36,797 nt of DNA, from contig NW_022205030.1 in the NCBI RefSeq assembly GCF_008831285.2, positions 1 to 36,797 on the forward strand, given 5' to 3'. This stretch comes from Nymphaea colorata (Eukaryota; Streptophyta; Magnoliopsida; Nymphaeales; Nymphaeaceae). A program made the position numbers and the translations under genes. The notes under the pieces were generated by a model. That model searched no databases and had not been told where the DNA came from. It was given only the letters and a program-made list of their open reading frames with translations. Positions 1 through 10,225 of the stretch are shown piece after piece (the stretch's first letter is position 1; every line of letters starts with the position of its first letter).

Positions 1-665
1 ATTTAGTGGCTGGTATATGTTCCCTACAACGGATTTTGTCGCCGCTAAATCCATGTAAACCAGTGATGTTTAACATCACTTCAAGTCTTCACCGCTACGG
101 ACCTACAACGGTAGTTTTTGCCACCGTATATCTTGCTCAAACCAGTATCGGAGACACTGAGAGCCCCCCTGCTTCAGCTGCATGCTTATCTTATCGCTCA
201 AGTGTCCCTCCCTCTTTGTTTTATGACTAACACTCGTATCTTTTCTACAAGTTAGCTTTGTTACTGTTTTTAATTTACTTTTCTCTCAACAATATGGAGA
301 ATTTAACAAATGTTGGATTTAACAAAGGTTGTATGCCAAATTAAACCATGTCAAATTTAATGAATTTATTTTACTTCTAACAGTTCGATGAAAAAGTGCC
401 TCGCAAGTGTGTTGCTTAAATAAATGAAAGTATTGCTTTTTTTTTCATCTGCCATACTTACAAGTTCTTAACTATTTCACAAGCTTTGATGGAAAATAGT
501 TGGTAACAACTAAATTAATTTCTGTCAGCACGCAAACTAGCACACAGTTTTATCTTCATTTCTGATTTTGACATGAGATGATAATGCTTTTTGCTTCCTT
601 TTCTTTTCTTTAAATTTTTGACATAATCTTTGTGGGCATTATATGCTAAAACTTATGCATCACAA
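1..665 (+). repeat. Dispersed repeat, copy A (CACTA-like subterminal motif), cut by window edge
   Basis: This stretch aligns by eye with 9690-10225 and 12722-13700. The first 170 bases contain alternating short motifs of the type ACCGCTA / ACGGTAG / CACCGTA, spaced by TTTTTG-like runs, and the same alternation is seen in the other two copies. Downstream all three share a T-rich stretch, a 'CTCAACAATATGG'-type block and, in copies A and C, the landmark GGTAACAACTAA or GATAACAACTAA. Arrays of short motifs in both orientations near an end are typical of subterminal regions of CACTA (En/Spm) transposons, but no CACTA terminus was found at these copies, so the family assignment is an inference. 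The open frame at 6-230 is a by-product of the repeat. Confidence 0.55.
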
Positions 666-820
666 CTTGTGGCTTTGCTAGTTCTCACTTCACATAAATG
701 AAATTGGGCAACCATTTAACATTTGACATGCACAAGAAGTGCACGGTAATAATACTAAGTCTATGACGATAGCTCAAATGCAAGAAACCAATCAATACTA
801 AAATAACATAAGACATTTAC

Positions 821-935
821 CTCGAGTAGAGAATAAAAGACTTGACGTAATTAGGCCTTTGCCGTGGGGCTTCAAATACACTCTAACAAGCCCCATTGCC
901 TCTTACATCTTAAAAAGCAACATATCTAACTAGAG
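821..935 (-). pseudogene. Exon-like block, unrecognised protein
   Basis: Read on the minus strand, an acceptor-like TTGTTGCAG at about 936 is followed by a reading frame with two early stops and then an open stretch of about 27 codons (MGLVRVYLKPHGKG...). It ends at CTCGAG|GTAAAT, a good 5' splice site at 821. A second possible acceptor (TAAG) at about 902 would remove the stops. I do not recognise the protein. The block lies in line with other minus-strand exon-like blocks at 1047, 1976 and 2630-2950 and could belong to the same broken or living gene. Chance cannot be excluded for a single block of this length. Confidence 0.3.
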
Positions 936-1046
936 CTGCAACAAAAAGATAGCAACTAATTTATGACTGTGACAAAGAACACCTTGCTCATGGAGAACAT
1001 GAAACAATAATCGAGAATTAGACATTTTAAAAACTGATACAAATAC

Positions 1047-1150
1047 CTCCAAGTTGTAACTGGTTCAGTAGTTTGTCAAAATCATCAATACAATAAATGC
1101 TGATTTTGTTGTAGACATAGGCTCCCTTCATGTATTTAGATTCCCTCCAT
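1047..1150 (-). pseudogene. Exon-like block, unrecognised protein
   Basis: The minus strand is open for about 35 codons reading WRESKYMKGAYVYNK and then ISIYCIDDFDKLLNQLQLGG. It ends at TTGGAG|GTATTTG, a plausible 5' splice site at 1047. The composition is protein-like, unlike the AT-rich surroundings, but no family came to mind. Upstream on the minus strand the same frame meets a TGA near 1160 and there is no clear AG acceptor, so the 5' border is uncertain or decayed. The neighbours on the same strand are the blocks at 821-935 and 1976-2091. Confidence 0.35.
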
Positions 1151-1975
1151 GGACATCAATAAATTGCCAACAGTCACATGAAAACAAAAAAAAGGTATTT
1201 TAAAGACTTACTACAACTACAACATGTTTGACAGTTCTCTTAACTATTATAAATGTTTGAAATATATAAAAGACTACTGAAAGAACAAAAAAAAAAGGAA
1301 CATGTATCTACCAGCATTATGGATCTTATAGAGATTTTAGTAGCAAGTTTCTTATATGTACAAGTTAAAGTCACACTGCTGTTAAAATAGATTCCACCAG
1401 TCCTTTTTGAGATACATTAGCAATGAGAATAAAAAGCATAGTCAAGGAGGGATTTCCTTTTCTTTAAGTCCAAATACAATTTCCATGGTTTATGGCATAT
1501 TATCAAGGAAGATTGAAACAAAAAATACCTTGCCAAAACCAACAACTAATGGTCTTTAATCAACCTGAAACACTGAATTATACCAATAGTAAGTTTAAGA
1601 TTTATCCTATCCTAAAAATCCACGTTGAAGTAACATACCAACTTTGTAATATTGAGTTAACGTTCTATACATGTGTTTCTATTTGTCCATGATCGTTTGG
1701 CTGAGCTTGGCCATGCATCAGTTTTAGGATTCATACTGAGCTAAATGAGTATTACAATTCCAATCTATTCAATCAACTAATGTAAGAAGTGAAGACAGAG
1801 GTTGTCTAAACGAAAATAACATTTTCTCTCCAAAATAAGAGATAATAAGCTTAATGTATGAACATAATGTCCATGCTCTCATGTGATGTACTTTTTGAGT
1901 AGACTAGAAACATGAAGTATAAATCCAAGAATAATATTGAAAAGCAATACAATGAAACTGAAAAGAGAAATGAAC

Positions 1976-2091
1976 CTCATCAGAAACTACACGTTGAAGG
2001 CATGGATCTGATGTCGTTAGACCAATTTGCAGTTTGCCATCATTTGAAGTCAAAAGTTCCAAACCGTGAGGTTCATAACAAAGAGCTGATC
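1976..2091 (-). pseudogene. Exon-like block with both splice borders, unrecognised protein
   Basis: The minus strand shows CTGTAAG as acceptor at 2092, an open frame of about 38 codons (ALCYEPHGLELLTSNDGKLQ, then IGLTTSDPCLQRVVSDEV), and GATGAG|GTTCAT as donor at 1976. This is the most convincing of the minus-strand blocks because it is open from border to border and has ordinary protein composition. I do not recognise the family. Its partners would be the blocks to the right (2630-2950) upstream and to the left (1047-1150, 821-935) downstream. The opposite-strand open frame 1912-2130 is its shadow. Confidence 0.4.
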
Positions 2092-2559
2092 CTTACAGTG
2101 ACCAAGAATGCTGTTACTTCATATTGTTAGAGATTCATAAGCTCACATTCAAGTCTGCAAAAATAGATACTTCAGACAACATTGAGAAATAGATAGATTG
2201 CAAAATATAGATGAAGATGGAAAATCCCTCGTTGCTCTTCAACCTAGCAAAGAGACACTCAATAAGAGATGGGTGCTACATAAGCATATTTGTGTGTGTC
2301 TCTATGTGTGTATGTATACATGGATACATACTTATATCTGTATTCATTTTATAATTTTATTCCCTTAGGTTCATCAACATAAAGATTGCTGTTGACCTGC
2401 AAGTACTTTATGGAAGAAAACATGCACAAATTTTACTAGAAGATCAGTAATATTAACAACAAATTATTAACTGGAAATGTGCTTTTTATTTTTATTAATT
2501 GCCATATGTTCAATTCTGCTAAATGAATATCGACATAAAGAAGTTATATACATACATAC

Positions 2560-2626
2560 CCATGCATATCTCTCTCTATCTCTCTCTCTCTCCATGTATA
2601 TGTATATATATATACATATATATATA
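2560..2626. repeat. Microsatellite (CT)n then (TA/TATG)n
   Basis: A run of TCTCTC units is followed directly by alternating TA with ACATATAT variants. It is a simple sequence repeat. A shorter TGTG/TATG-rich run lies at 2289-2330. Confidence 0.85.
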
Positions 2627-2629
2627 TGT

Positions 2630-2950
2630 TGATTATTGACAACCAAGCATCTGTTCCAAGAGGAACAGATGCACCTGGATGCAAGAACATTCGAACAAGA
2701 TGTTTCTGTTCACGCTGCACATGGAATAGGAACCAGACACAATTATGGCAACAGTTCTTATTCTACAACAATTATGCCAAGGGTAACACCAAAATAAATA
2801 CCCTCATGGTCACTTTGAGCAAGATAGTCAGAAGACTTAGAACTAAAGTCTCAATAAACTTATATGCATACCCTATATTACATCCCAGATCACAAAAGTC
2901 AGATTCCTTTAGGTCCAAAGCCTTCTCTCATGCTACAGGGAACAAGCAGA
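2630..2950 (-). pseudogene. Exon-like block(s) with frameshifts, unrecognised protein
   Basis: On the minus strand three open pieces follow one another: KALDLKESDFCDLGCNIGYA... (about 2945-2850), a shifted frame SSDYLAQSDHEGIYFGVTLG (about 2850-2785), and, after GTGCAG at 2715, REQKHLVRMFLHPGASVPLG followed by TDAWLSIIN (2714-2630). The text is strikingly protein-like but changes frame at least once, so either introns too short to be typical or frameshift mutations separate the pieces. This suggests a degenerate gene rather than chance. I cannot assign a family. The 131-codon plus-strand frame at 2626-3021 overlaps it and lacks any recognisable domain. Confidence 0.35.
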
Positions 2951-3151
2951 AGGCTTATGCTTTAGCAAGCAGCATAAGCCAAAGAGTTGGGTACTTTACC
3001 TATCCCTATTTGCTAAAATAACAGGAAACAGAAAGAAAATGATTGAAACCTTTCAAGCACGAGGACATACAGAGAATCAACATATCATGCAAGACCACTT
3101 GACTATATGTAGCTTCGAAGAGATTTTGGCAATTCAATCTGTATCATGCAG

Positions 3152-3846
3152 GAGCAAACATGTGTGTGTAGTATCCCAATCACACCTGAAGATTGTAATA
3201 ACCTTAATCAAATCAGGGCCTACATGCTAAAAATAATAATAATAATTTCTATTCCAATAGAGACTAACGTACTTCTCTTCAAGTGCATTAATCATTAAAA
3301 AGAAATTTAAGATTTTTAGTTTGACATGACTCAGGTCCCACTGAAAGTGAAAAATATAGTGTTCTGTGTTTGAATGAGAGCACCAAACAGAGTTTAATTT
3401 TTACCATAAATTAAGGATTCAAGTTTAATCTTTAACTTAGATTAGAATTCTTCTGAACTCATTAAAATGAAAATATAAATATGAAAGGATATGGCCAAAT
3501 TCTGGGCACAGCCTAAATTGATTTTGTCTTCAGGGAAGGGAAAATTTGAAAATAGAAATGTAGAATAGATGCATGGACAGCGAAGAATATTCTCATTAAT
3601 AGAAGTGGGGATATAGAAGGTACATAATAACTAAAAAGAGTAAATGCTTCATAATCAGTCAATCATCTCCTCAGATTCCTTTCTATTGGTGGGGAAAGAG
3701 CATGAAAAAAAAGAGGAAGGGGTGTTGGATAACCAATCACTGTAGCCTAAGTGAATTCTATGGAACGGTTAAGCCTTGGCCAATACCCGAATTGAGTGTA
3801 ACCATTCAGCACCTGTGGCTGTGTACAGGTTCGGTGGTAATGACTG
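3152..3846. repeat. 695-bp tandem duplication, unit 1
   Basis: This unit starts at GAGCAAACATGTGTGTGTAG. It is repeated immediately downstream, with roughly 10-15 percent divergence and small indels by eye. Shared landmarks include AATCACACCT, TTCAAGTGCATTAATC, ATTCTCATTAATAGAAGTGG and TTGGATAACCAATCACT. No gene was recognised in it. Confidence 0.85.
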
Positions 3847-4546
3847 GAGCAAAGATGCGTGTGTAGTATCTCAATCACACCTAAAGATTGCAGCAACTTT
3901 AATCAAATGAGGGCCTATGTGCAAAAAATATAATAAAAAAATTATATTCAATAAAGACTGATGTATTTATCTTCAAGTGCATTAATCCTTAAAAAGAAAT
4001 TCAAGATTTTCAGTTTGGCATAATGAAAGTGCAAGTATAGTGCAATGTGTTTGAATGAGAGGACAAAGCGGAGTTTAATTTTTACTGTATCTTAAGTATC
4101 CAAGCCAAGTTCAATCTTTAACTCAGATTAGAATTCTTCTGAACTCGTTAAAAGGAAAATAGAAATATGAAAGGCTACGGCCAAATTATGGGCACAGCCT
4201 AAATTAATCTCAGTCTTCAATGGAGGGGAAATTCAAAAATAGAAATGGGGAAGAGATGCCTGGACAACAAAGAATATTCTCATTAATAGAAGTGGGGATG
4301 TAGAAGCTACAGAATGACTAAAAAGAGTAAAAGCTTCATAATAAGTCTATCCTCTCCTCACATTCTTTTCTATTGGTGGGGAAAGAGCATGAAAAAAAGA
4401 GAGGGCAGGGTGTTGGATAACCAATCACTATACTATAGCCTGAGTTAATTGTATGGAACGGTTAAACCTTGGCCAACACCATAATCGAGTGTAACCATTT
4501 GAAACCTGTGGCTGTGGCCAGGTTTGGTGGTGATGGCTGGAGAAGG
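3847..4546. repeat. 695-bp tandem duplication, unit 2
   Basis: This is the second unit, starting at GAGCAAAGATGCGTGTGTAG and ending near GGTGGTGATGGCTGGAG, which corresponds to GGTGGTAATGACTGGAG at the end of unit 1. The 93-codon minus-strand frame at 4428-4709 lies partly in it and has no recognisable domain. Confidence 0.85.
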
Positions 4547-6838
4547 GACCAGGGTTGAGTGGCTCTGGTTCGACTAAATGAGCCCACAAAATTTGGCTTG
4601 TCTGATTTTGATGATAAAAAGGCATGGGGTAATTCTGGTTGGTATTGTTTGCTAGAAAAAAATCAAACGAAAGGAGAGAGAGGAGGGAGGGAGGGGGCGG
4701 AAGCTTCACATTTGTACAAATAAATTTATTACAAGATACGGAAATTGCATGTCAAATGAATGCCAACCAACCATCTCTATACCATATTTTCAATCGCTTC
4801 CCAAAAAGTCTTATAAAAATGGGGAAGATAAAAGAGCTGATGTGCCCATGCCCATGGAAACTAGATAAACCAAATCCTAAACAATCAAAAGAAGAAAAAA
4901 AAGCAAAGGACCAGAATACCTCCTCTTCCTAACTCCTGTATCTTCAACCCAAGCCAGACAAAACAGAAAGAGAAGGAACCAATCCACGTTAGTCACATCA
5001 TCCAAACATGAGATTCTGCATTCTCAGCAGAGGCAACAAAAAATCAAACAAAAAAAAACCACAATTGAAACGACTGAAAATATAAAGGAAACCCTACGTT
5101 CCTTCTGTCACGTGTGACAGTCAAGCAAATCAACAAAACATGAGAAATCCAGACATTAATCCACAGAATTAATGCTGGAGCTAATGAATATGTTGGGCAA
5201 AATGTGAGGGTCAAAGGAAACAAAGACATTAATCCACAAAAGAAAACAACTAACATGCGGCCACCTTAAACAAAAATTTCAAAGAAAAAGCCCATATCCC
5301 CCTTAATATGTGGCCTGATTTCTCAAGCTCTTTCTTTGCCTTCTACCAAGAGTTGGTCACCTGTGCATCCCCTAATTCTCGCGCTCATCCAATTGAGCCG
5401 ACTGAAAGCGGATTACATTTCATGGCCAATTTAAGAATGAGACTGGCCAGATTCTAATTAATTTTTAATATTTCTTGAAATTTTTATTAACCATATATTT
5501 TCTCTTATTTTCAACAAATATTCGAAAACCAAACACCTATTCGATCTGAGTGAACCAGCAATTCGGTGATTGCTGCAAGCGGAGGAGATGAACAACAACA
5601 TGACGATGGCGAGGTGAGCAACCAGCAAACTGAGCAAGGAGAAATGATAGAAAAGGAGCAACAAAGCAGGTGAATCATGGATTTTTTGATGAAGCAGAAA
5701 AATTCGGGAAGCAATGACAGAGTTGAGGAACCTTTCTTCTTCTTCGCCTCTTCTGTCAGCGACAGTCGGTCGATTGTGATGGATGCTTGACATCAGTGCA
5801 TGCTGCAATGGCAAGGGCCACAGGGATGAGCGGAAGGTGGATTTTGACCAGAAAGGGGGTGAGGGATTGGCTTTATTGTCACAAGTAACACATCTTTTTT
5901 ATGTTGAGATTTAGGAAAGGGTCTACAAACCGATCCTAATGGCTTGATCCTAATTCCAGTTTGCAACATTTGTTGTAGTGAGTACTCACCGGTGGAAACC
6001 ATGATGGATCGGGAGGGAGAGAAGGAGAGAGATAATGTAGAGGCGATTTGGTCTAAGACCCTAGAAGGCAAGAAGGATGTTGATATGGAAGAGCAATCAA
6101 CACACACGAGGGTAGCATGAGAGAAATCCAACCGACATAATCTGCCTTTTTAAGACATTATGCCCAAACAAGAATCTGAAGCCTCCAATTGATGTGGTTA
6201 TAGAAAACAGGAACTTTCCAACTGCATATCCAACTAACCTTTCTGGAGTACTAGAAGGCGCTAGTAAAAAGAAAGATGCCGCAGCGAGACGAAGAGGAAC
6301 AAAACGCAATCAGTCCAACCTCTCTGTTTTGTCATGCATTCAATCTTTTGTTGTTTAAAAGAATGGGGAAATCCTAGATTTACATTACGCTTCTGCGACT
6401 TAACTGGTGGGTTTGAGGGGAGAAAGAGAAAGAGAGAGAAAAAAGGTGGGAAAGGTTATCGCGCAACTATGGTTCACACAAAATATGCAAATGGCTTGGG
6501 TGGGAAAACTCATTCATTGTCCTGACCAAATGTAGAGGTCATTCGCTATGGTTCTCATCCTAAAGTATTGGTCATAGGGCATAAACAAAAATATTGTAGT
6601 GACAGCGTGCTAGCATGAATTGTATTTGTACATGCCTGCAGTTGAGACACTATGTCTTGTTTAGATAGTCTATCAAAACTGGGTTCTGAAATGTAATAAT
6701 ATATTTTGTTGTGACCATCATGAGGTATACATATGTGACGTTATGCATAGTATCTTAATATGGATGATGGTTAACATACTCATGCCCATCTCTCCGTTTA
6801 ACACGTAAATTTGATGATAGAAACTCTTTTTGTAGACA
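4547..6838. other. Intergenic; possible minus-strand 5' leader
   Basis: No convincing gene was seen. On the minus strand a CT-rich leader (about 6005-6040) precedes an ATG at 6002-6000 whose fifth codon runs into a GT splice-donor-like site (ACCG|GTGAGT at 5990). On the plus strand the sequence TTTGTTGTAGTG ends at 5980 and resembles an inverted CACTA terminus (CACTACAACAAA on the minus strand), but no partner terminus was found. Open frames of 60-118 codons here are low-complexity or antisense. Confidence 0.3.
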
Positions 6839-7310
6839 CGATTTTATTTGAATGAAAAATAAAACGAATCCTACAGTTGCTTTGTTACAATCTGGTTTGT
6901 TTTGCTATTTATGACCTCTTTGTAAACGTCTTTTTATCGTAAAACCAGTTCACATAGTGTCATTGTTGCATTTAATTTTTCTGAGTGCTTATTTCCTACT
7001 TGTAAGCATGATATTACTTGAGTCTATCCTAAAATAAGTCATGTAGTTCTGTTATCGCATGTTTTTTTGTTCTTATCGCATTCTTGTAAACCCAAATTTA
7101 TTTTAGGATATCATAAAATGAATATTGCATTTACATTATTAGAATCTATTTTGTCTGATTGCTTATTGCCTTTTATTAAGCACCATGTTATCATAAAACC
7201 AATCCATACAATGATATTATTGCTTTTAATTTTTCTAAGTGTTTATCACATCGTTGTAAACACTATTTTATTTGACCTATGTCTTAAAAACAAATCCTAC
7301 AATTGTGTAA
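6839..7310. repeat. Degenerate tandem repeat, about 250 bp period
   Basis: Segments around 6938-7045 and 7190-7305 share TCGTAAAACCAGTTCACA / TCATAAAACCAATCCATA, TTTAATTTTTCTGAGTG / TTTAATTTTTCTAAGTG and ATTTGA...CTA..CTTAAAA-type blocks. A further partial copy lies near 6839. Divergence is high. Confidence 0.45.
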
Positions 7311-9689
7311 GCAAATATAATAAGACTCAATCAGAGAGCTTCGAGTGCCTTGTAATACTACATGCTCACCGACTACAGAGAGCCCACTTGCTTGCTTCTG
7401 AACAACAAAAAAGAAAAATGGCACAAATCAATAAAAAAAAGTTCACTGTTACTACCCTCTGCTAGACTCTATTTCACCAAGGAACCCCATAGCACTGAAT
7501 CTCTTCTTTGGCCAAATCTGCTATTCTTTGTCATCAGGTGGGGTCAGTTGATAATGAGCCCCTGCAATGTGCAGCACGAGCAACCAAAAAAAAAAAAGTT
7601 TGGGGCATATTCCATGTCAGTAAAAAAACGAGAAAGGAGAAAACAGATTAAAAAAACAGAATTAAAAATGCGGGCCTGATTTCACCATACAACACCTATG
7701 TCACCCAGGTGCGGCAACCGTGGTGATGCACCCACGTCATGTCTGCGAACCAGATTCGCACGCTGCCCTCACCTTATTGATTTCAATTTTTTTTCAGTTT
7801 TTTTATCAAATTTGATATTATTAATATATTATAATAATGAATTAATAATAATAATAAATACGCTCGCTGCACCACCGCACCGCAATTTTTTGAGATGTAC
7901 CGCACCGACACCGGCACCTGCACGCATACCCCACGCACCGGTGACATAGCAGAACACCCTCAAAGAAAGAAATGTGGAAGAAACTTGAGGGGGTGAGAGA
8001 AAGAAAAAATAATGCTTGTTGTTGTTGGGTTTTACTACCGCTGCTCTTGCTCCGGTGTGCTCGCCGATCGCCATAGATGGCTGGGGACTTTTTGTTGCTC
8101 AACATAAAGCCCTTACAAATAGAAGGCGACGAACAAGATTCAAGAGAGTGAGGAGAGATAAAATGGGAGAAGGAAACAGAAAAGAAGTTGACAAAAAGCC
8201 ACTTATGTTGGGAAATTTGATGTTGACCCATTGTTTTGTACACAATTCTAACCCTTTTATTTTTTTCAATTATTATCCTACAACCATTTGGGTTTCAGTA
8301 GGGGTTTGGTTGACTCGAACTTTGTAAAAAAATAATTTCAGGACCCAACCAAGAAAGATTTTAGTTGCACAGAGTAAAGTAAAGACGATGTTCAGAATCT
8401 CTTATACATGCAGCTGTCTCTGCATTAGAAATCGTGCTCCTTAATGACAAAATTCTTTGTAACGTAACAATTGCATTATAGAATGTAGCTGCATGTGTAT
8501 ACATCAATATTGATGATCCATCTCACTACAGAATGTCCCCATACATTGGACTTAAAAACAGTTTAACACATAGTTTTTTTTAATTGAAGTGTAAAAAAGG
8601 AATGTATATATGTTTTCCCAATCACTACGTGCGACGTCAATGTATTTAAATCTAAAAATCCAAACCAACAATGTTTTCAATGTTAAGAGACACTGCTCCA
8701 CAAGTTCCATGAGAAAAATAAGAGATAACTCCTTTTGAGAAACACCAAATGTCCACCCAACTTTTCCTTCTGTTTTTCAAACAAATGCTTGATCTCGTCA
8801 AAAGTATTGAAGTAATCACCCAAATGATGAAATTATCCCTTCAGGTGAGCAGGATTTAACCCACCGCCTGAAAGAAGGCCAAAGCACTAAAAAATATTAG
8901 TCACCCAAATGATGAAATTACCCCTTCAAATTGAAAATATTATCAAGAAAATAAAACTAAAAAGGAAAAATTGCTAATTAAGTGCTTCCGTACAAACTCC
9001 AAAATTATATAGATCAAGATTGTAGGGATGAGTTTAAGTAGAAAGATGTAACTCAATAATAGCTATATATATGTAAAAGGTATTCTGGATCTTACAACCA
9101 ACATGAGCTATTAAGTGAACCAAGTTGAAGAGTATGGTTTCAAAAATGTCAATGACTGAAAGCGAGATATATATGTAAAAAAGTATCTTGGGGTTTTTGA
9201 TGTGGCAACATGCAGGACTGATTATGGAATTTTGCCTCTAAGGCGAAGATTTTTGTGGAAAAATCTCGCACATAAAAGTTAAGGAACTAGAATATAGAAC
9301 CAAAAGGATCATTCCTTGTTTGTTGAAAACTGCAAACACAAAAACTGAGGATGTTTTTCCTTTGTTAACTAAAATTAATTTTAAGTCTGATACTTGGATA
9401 GAAATAAAAGAAAAGAATTAGTCAACCTGTAAAAATAAGCCAAAGAATTAGCCAACATGTAAAACTAATCCGAAGGCAGATATTAAAAGCACCAAAGGAA
9501 GAATATCATTTTGTTCTTCATTGTATGAAAGCTGGGAACATCATGAAAGGTGAAATTGGCTTCTTTTTTTTGGATGGCAATCGCCATAATTTCTTGATAT
9601 ATAGATACACCTTTTGATGGAGGGAAATTGTGACAGTGAAAGCAACATAATACTTTTTTTTTTTCAGGGCTGATTTCATCTTTCCAACG
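7311..9689. other. Intergenic, no gene recognised
   Basis: This is AT-rich sequence with a short island of GC-rich, CACC-rich DNA at 7690-7950. A local partial repeat of AATCACCCAAATGATGAAAT type occurs at about 8815 and 8902, and a 30-bp tandem lies at 9412-9471. Nothing else was supported. Confidence 0.5.
9412..9471. repeat. Two-copy 30-bp tandem repeat
   Basis: AAAGAATTAGTCAACCTGTA and its continuation are repeated once, as AAAGAATTAGCCAACATGTA, with a period of 30 bases. Confidence 0.7.
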
Positions 9690-10225
9690 ATGTCATTCAA
9701 CATGTGGCTGCATTTTCTTTCCCCTTAGTGCATTGACTTGTAAGGAATAGATCCCGCGAGACATATCTTTGATTGATTGGAACTGGAACTTGCTAGGAGA
9801 AAGGTGTGGATATTTATCCATACCGGTGATTTTTGTGGCTGGTATATATGCCCTACGGTGGATTTTTGTCACCGTTAAATTGTATGTATACTGGTGATTG
9901 TTAAATGTTAACACCCGTATGTCTTCACCGCTATAAAACTTCAACAGTTGTTTTTTCCACCGGTAAATCGTGTCGTTACCAGTGCCAAAGAAAGAAGCAC
10001 ATATTACCACTATTATTTGAAGCAAGCACGCAACCACCCACTTCAGCTGCCTCTTATAACTCAAGTGTCCCCCCCCCCTCTCCGTTTTGCGATTGACACT
10101 TGCATCTTTTCTGTTTTCATATTTCATGTTAGCGATGTTTTTGTTTTAATTTACTTTTTTCTCAACAACATGGTAAAATTTAACCAAGGTTGTATGTCGA
10201 ATTAAACCATGTCAAATTTACCATG
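9690..10225 (+). repeat. Dispersed repeat, copy B
   Basis: This copy shares with copy C (12722-13700) the entry block around CCCCTTAGTGCATTGACTTG / CCCCTTAGTGCGTGGATGC. It shares with copies A and C the alternating ACCGGTGA / CACCGTTA / CACCGCTATAAA motifs at about 9820-9985. It then shares the CAAGTGTCCC, TTTTGCGATTGACACTTG and CTCAACAACATGG blocks with copy A. Copy B ends near AAACCATGTCAAATTTA, well before the end of copies A and C, so it is truncated. The 144-codon minus frame and the plus frames inside it are artefacts of the repeat. Confidence 0.55.

Noticed and set aside
6-230. Apparent small protein shared between 6-230 and 9905-10096
   Set aside because: The similarity comes from copies of the dispersed repeat and continues outside the frames, with frame-breaking indels.
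5458-6309. Four overlapping minus-strand frames of 67-118 codons
   Set aside because: They overlap each other in different frames, have low-complexity Ser/Leu composition, and show no recognisable family.
8519-8532. CACTACAGAA as a CACTA element terminus
   Set aside because: There is no matching inverted end with a 3-bp duplication. One short match is expected by chance.
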